Positions 63,686 through 64,000 of a stretch of DNA of 64,000 bases are shown one piece after another. This DNA comes from Lysinibacillus antri (GTDB lineage: Bacteria > Bacillota > Bacilli > Bacillales_A > Planococcaceae): NCBI RefSeq assembly GCF_003977595.1, contig NZ_RYYR01000004.1, positions 1 to 64,000 of the forward strand, in the 5' to 3' direction. The position numbers were made by a program, and so were the translations under genes. Each line of letters starts with the position of its first letter. The stretch's first letter is position 1. A model generated the notes under the pieces. The model had not been told where the DNA came from, did no database searches, and worked only from the letters and a program-made list of their open reading frames with translations.

Positions 63686-64000
63686 ATGCAAAATGTATTG
63701 TTGTCAAAACTTATTCCACCAGACCCCTCCATGTACTATATGCGCAGAAGCAAATTGTTAAAAAAGCTTTCAAAAAGTACAAGCGCAAAGTTAACCATTG
63801 TTCATAGTGGAGCTGGTTTTGGAAAGACTTCTGCACTTTCACAATTAATGGCCGATCAAAGGCTCCCTTACTCATGGTATCAAGTGACGGAAGAAGACGA
63901 TGATGTGTTACCTTTTTTAAGGCATTTATTTTATAGTATTCAGCGAGTTTATCCTCAATTTGGTGAATCGATTATCGGTTGGGACAGCTTTTCCATGTTC
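63686..64000 (+). CDS. MalT/LAL-like ATPase regulator, 5' part only
   Basis: Open from ATG 63686 (GGGAGG seven bases upstream) through the window end, 105 codons. The N-terminus MQNVLLSKLIPPDP followed by RRSKLLKKL and a P-loop VHSGAGFGKTSALSQL (about residues 39-54), then PYSWYQVTEEDDDVLPFLRHL, is the arrangement of MalT-type signal-transduction ATPases. Such proteins usually end in TPR repeats plus either a LuxR helix-turn-helix or a BTAD domain; the C-terminus lies outside the window. Function and inducer cannot be inferred. Confidence 0.75.
   Translation, partial: MQNVLLSKLIPPDPSMYYMRRSKLLKKLSKSTSAKLTIVHSGAGFGKTSALSQLMADQRLPYSWYQVTEEDDDVLPFLRHLFYSIQRVYPQFGESIIGWDSFSMF

Overview
The window is chromosomal DNA of a low-GC, endospore-forming Firmicute of the order Bacillales. 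Gene content and protein sequences suggest a Planococcaceae-type bacterium (Lysinibacillus/Solibacillus/Ureibacillus group), but that family placement is inference. The evidence for the order is strong. Gene order follows the Bacillus subtilis block running from der (engA) through the aromatic supraoperon, qcr, dapB-bshA-cca-birA, panBCD, dinG, asnS-dnaD-nth, ponA-recU and mrfAB to gpsB-rnpB and ypvA. Other markers are SpoIVA, HU, TRAP (mtrB), class B RNase P RNA and strong AGGAGG ribosome binding sites.

Layout. 1-2.4 kb: a secreted SLH-anchored trypsin-like protease (minus strand). 2.6-8.4 kb: der, gpsA, yphE, yphF, spoIVA, hbs. 8.6-12.8 kb: folE-mtrB and the menaquinone genes hepS-menG-hepT, then ndk. 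13.0-20.6 kb: a small membrane/coiled-coil protein, cheR, then aroC-aroB-aroH-hisC-tyrA-aroA. The trpEDCFBA block that lies inside this cluster in B. subtilis is absent here. 20.7-25.5 kb: ypiA, ypiB, ypiF and the menaquinol-cytochrome c reductase operon qcrABC. 25.6-30.3 kb: ypjA, a YugP-type metallopeptidase, a membrane-anchored quinohemoprotein dehydrogenase, and a YitT-family protein. 30.4-37.8 kb: ypjD-dapB-mgsA-bshA-cca-birA, then panBCD behind a leader with a terminator. 37.9-42.0 kb: an accessory stretch between panD and dinG with a 21-bp tandem repeat, a dihydrolipoamide-dehydrogenase-like oxidoreductase, a chemoreceptor and a cluster of noncoding hairpins. 42-53.2 kb: dinG, ypmB, aspB, asnS, dnaD, nth, ypoC, and ponA/recU on the minus strand. 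53.3-64 kb: a small protein, yppE, mrfA-mrfB, gpsB, rnpB, a PAS-GGDEF-EAL protein, an rlmL-like methyltransferase, a YpvA helicase, and the start of a MalT-like ATPase regulator cut by the window end.

How the genes work together. The aro genes make chorismate, phenylalanine and tyrosine. hepS/hepT/menG make menaquinone, which the qcr complex oxidises; the quinohemoprotein next to qcr may feed the same chain. bshA starts bacillithiol synthesis, panBCD makes pantothenate precursors, and mrfAB, nth, recU, dinG and ypvA are DNA repair or recombination functions. ponA, gpsB and recU concern wall growth, division and chromosome handling.

The most notable observations are: a spoIVA gene that appears to start at an ATA codon, supported by a sigma-E-like promoter, a strong ribosome binding site and an exact length match; an undescribed-looking array of hairpins with its own promoter between the chemoreceptor and dinG; a family of five intergenic hairpin repeats all oriented with the downstream gene; and a quinohemoprotein dehydrogenase unusual for this phylum. 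I saw no CRISPR array, insertion sequence, tRNA or rRNA gene in the window.
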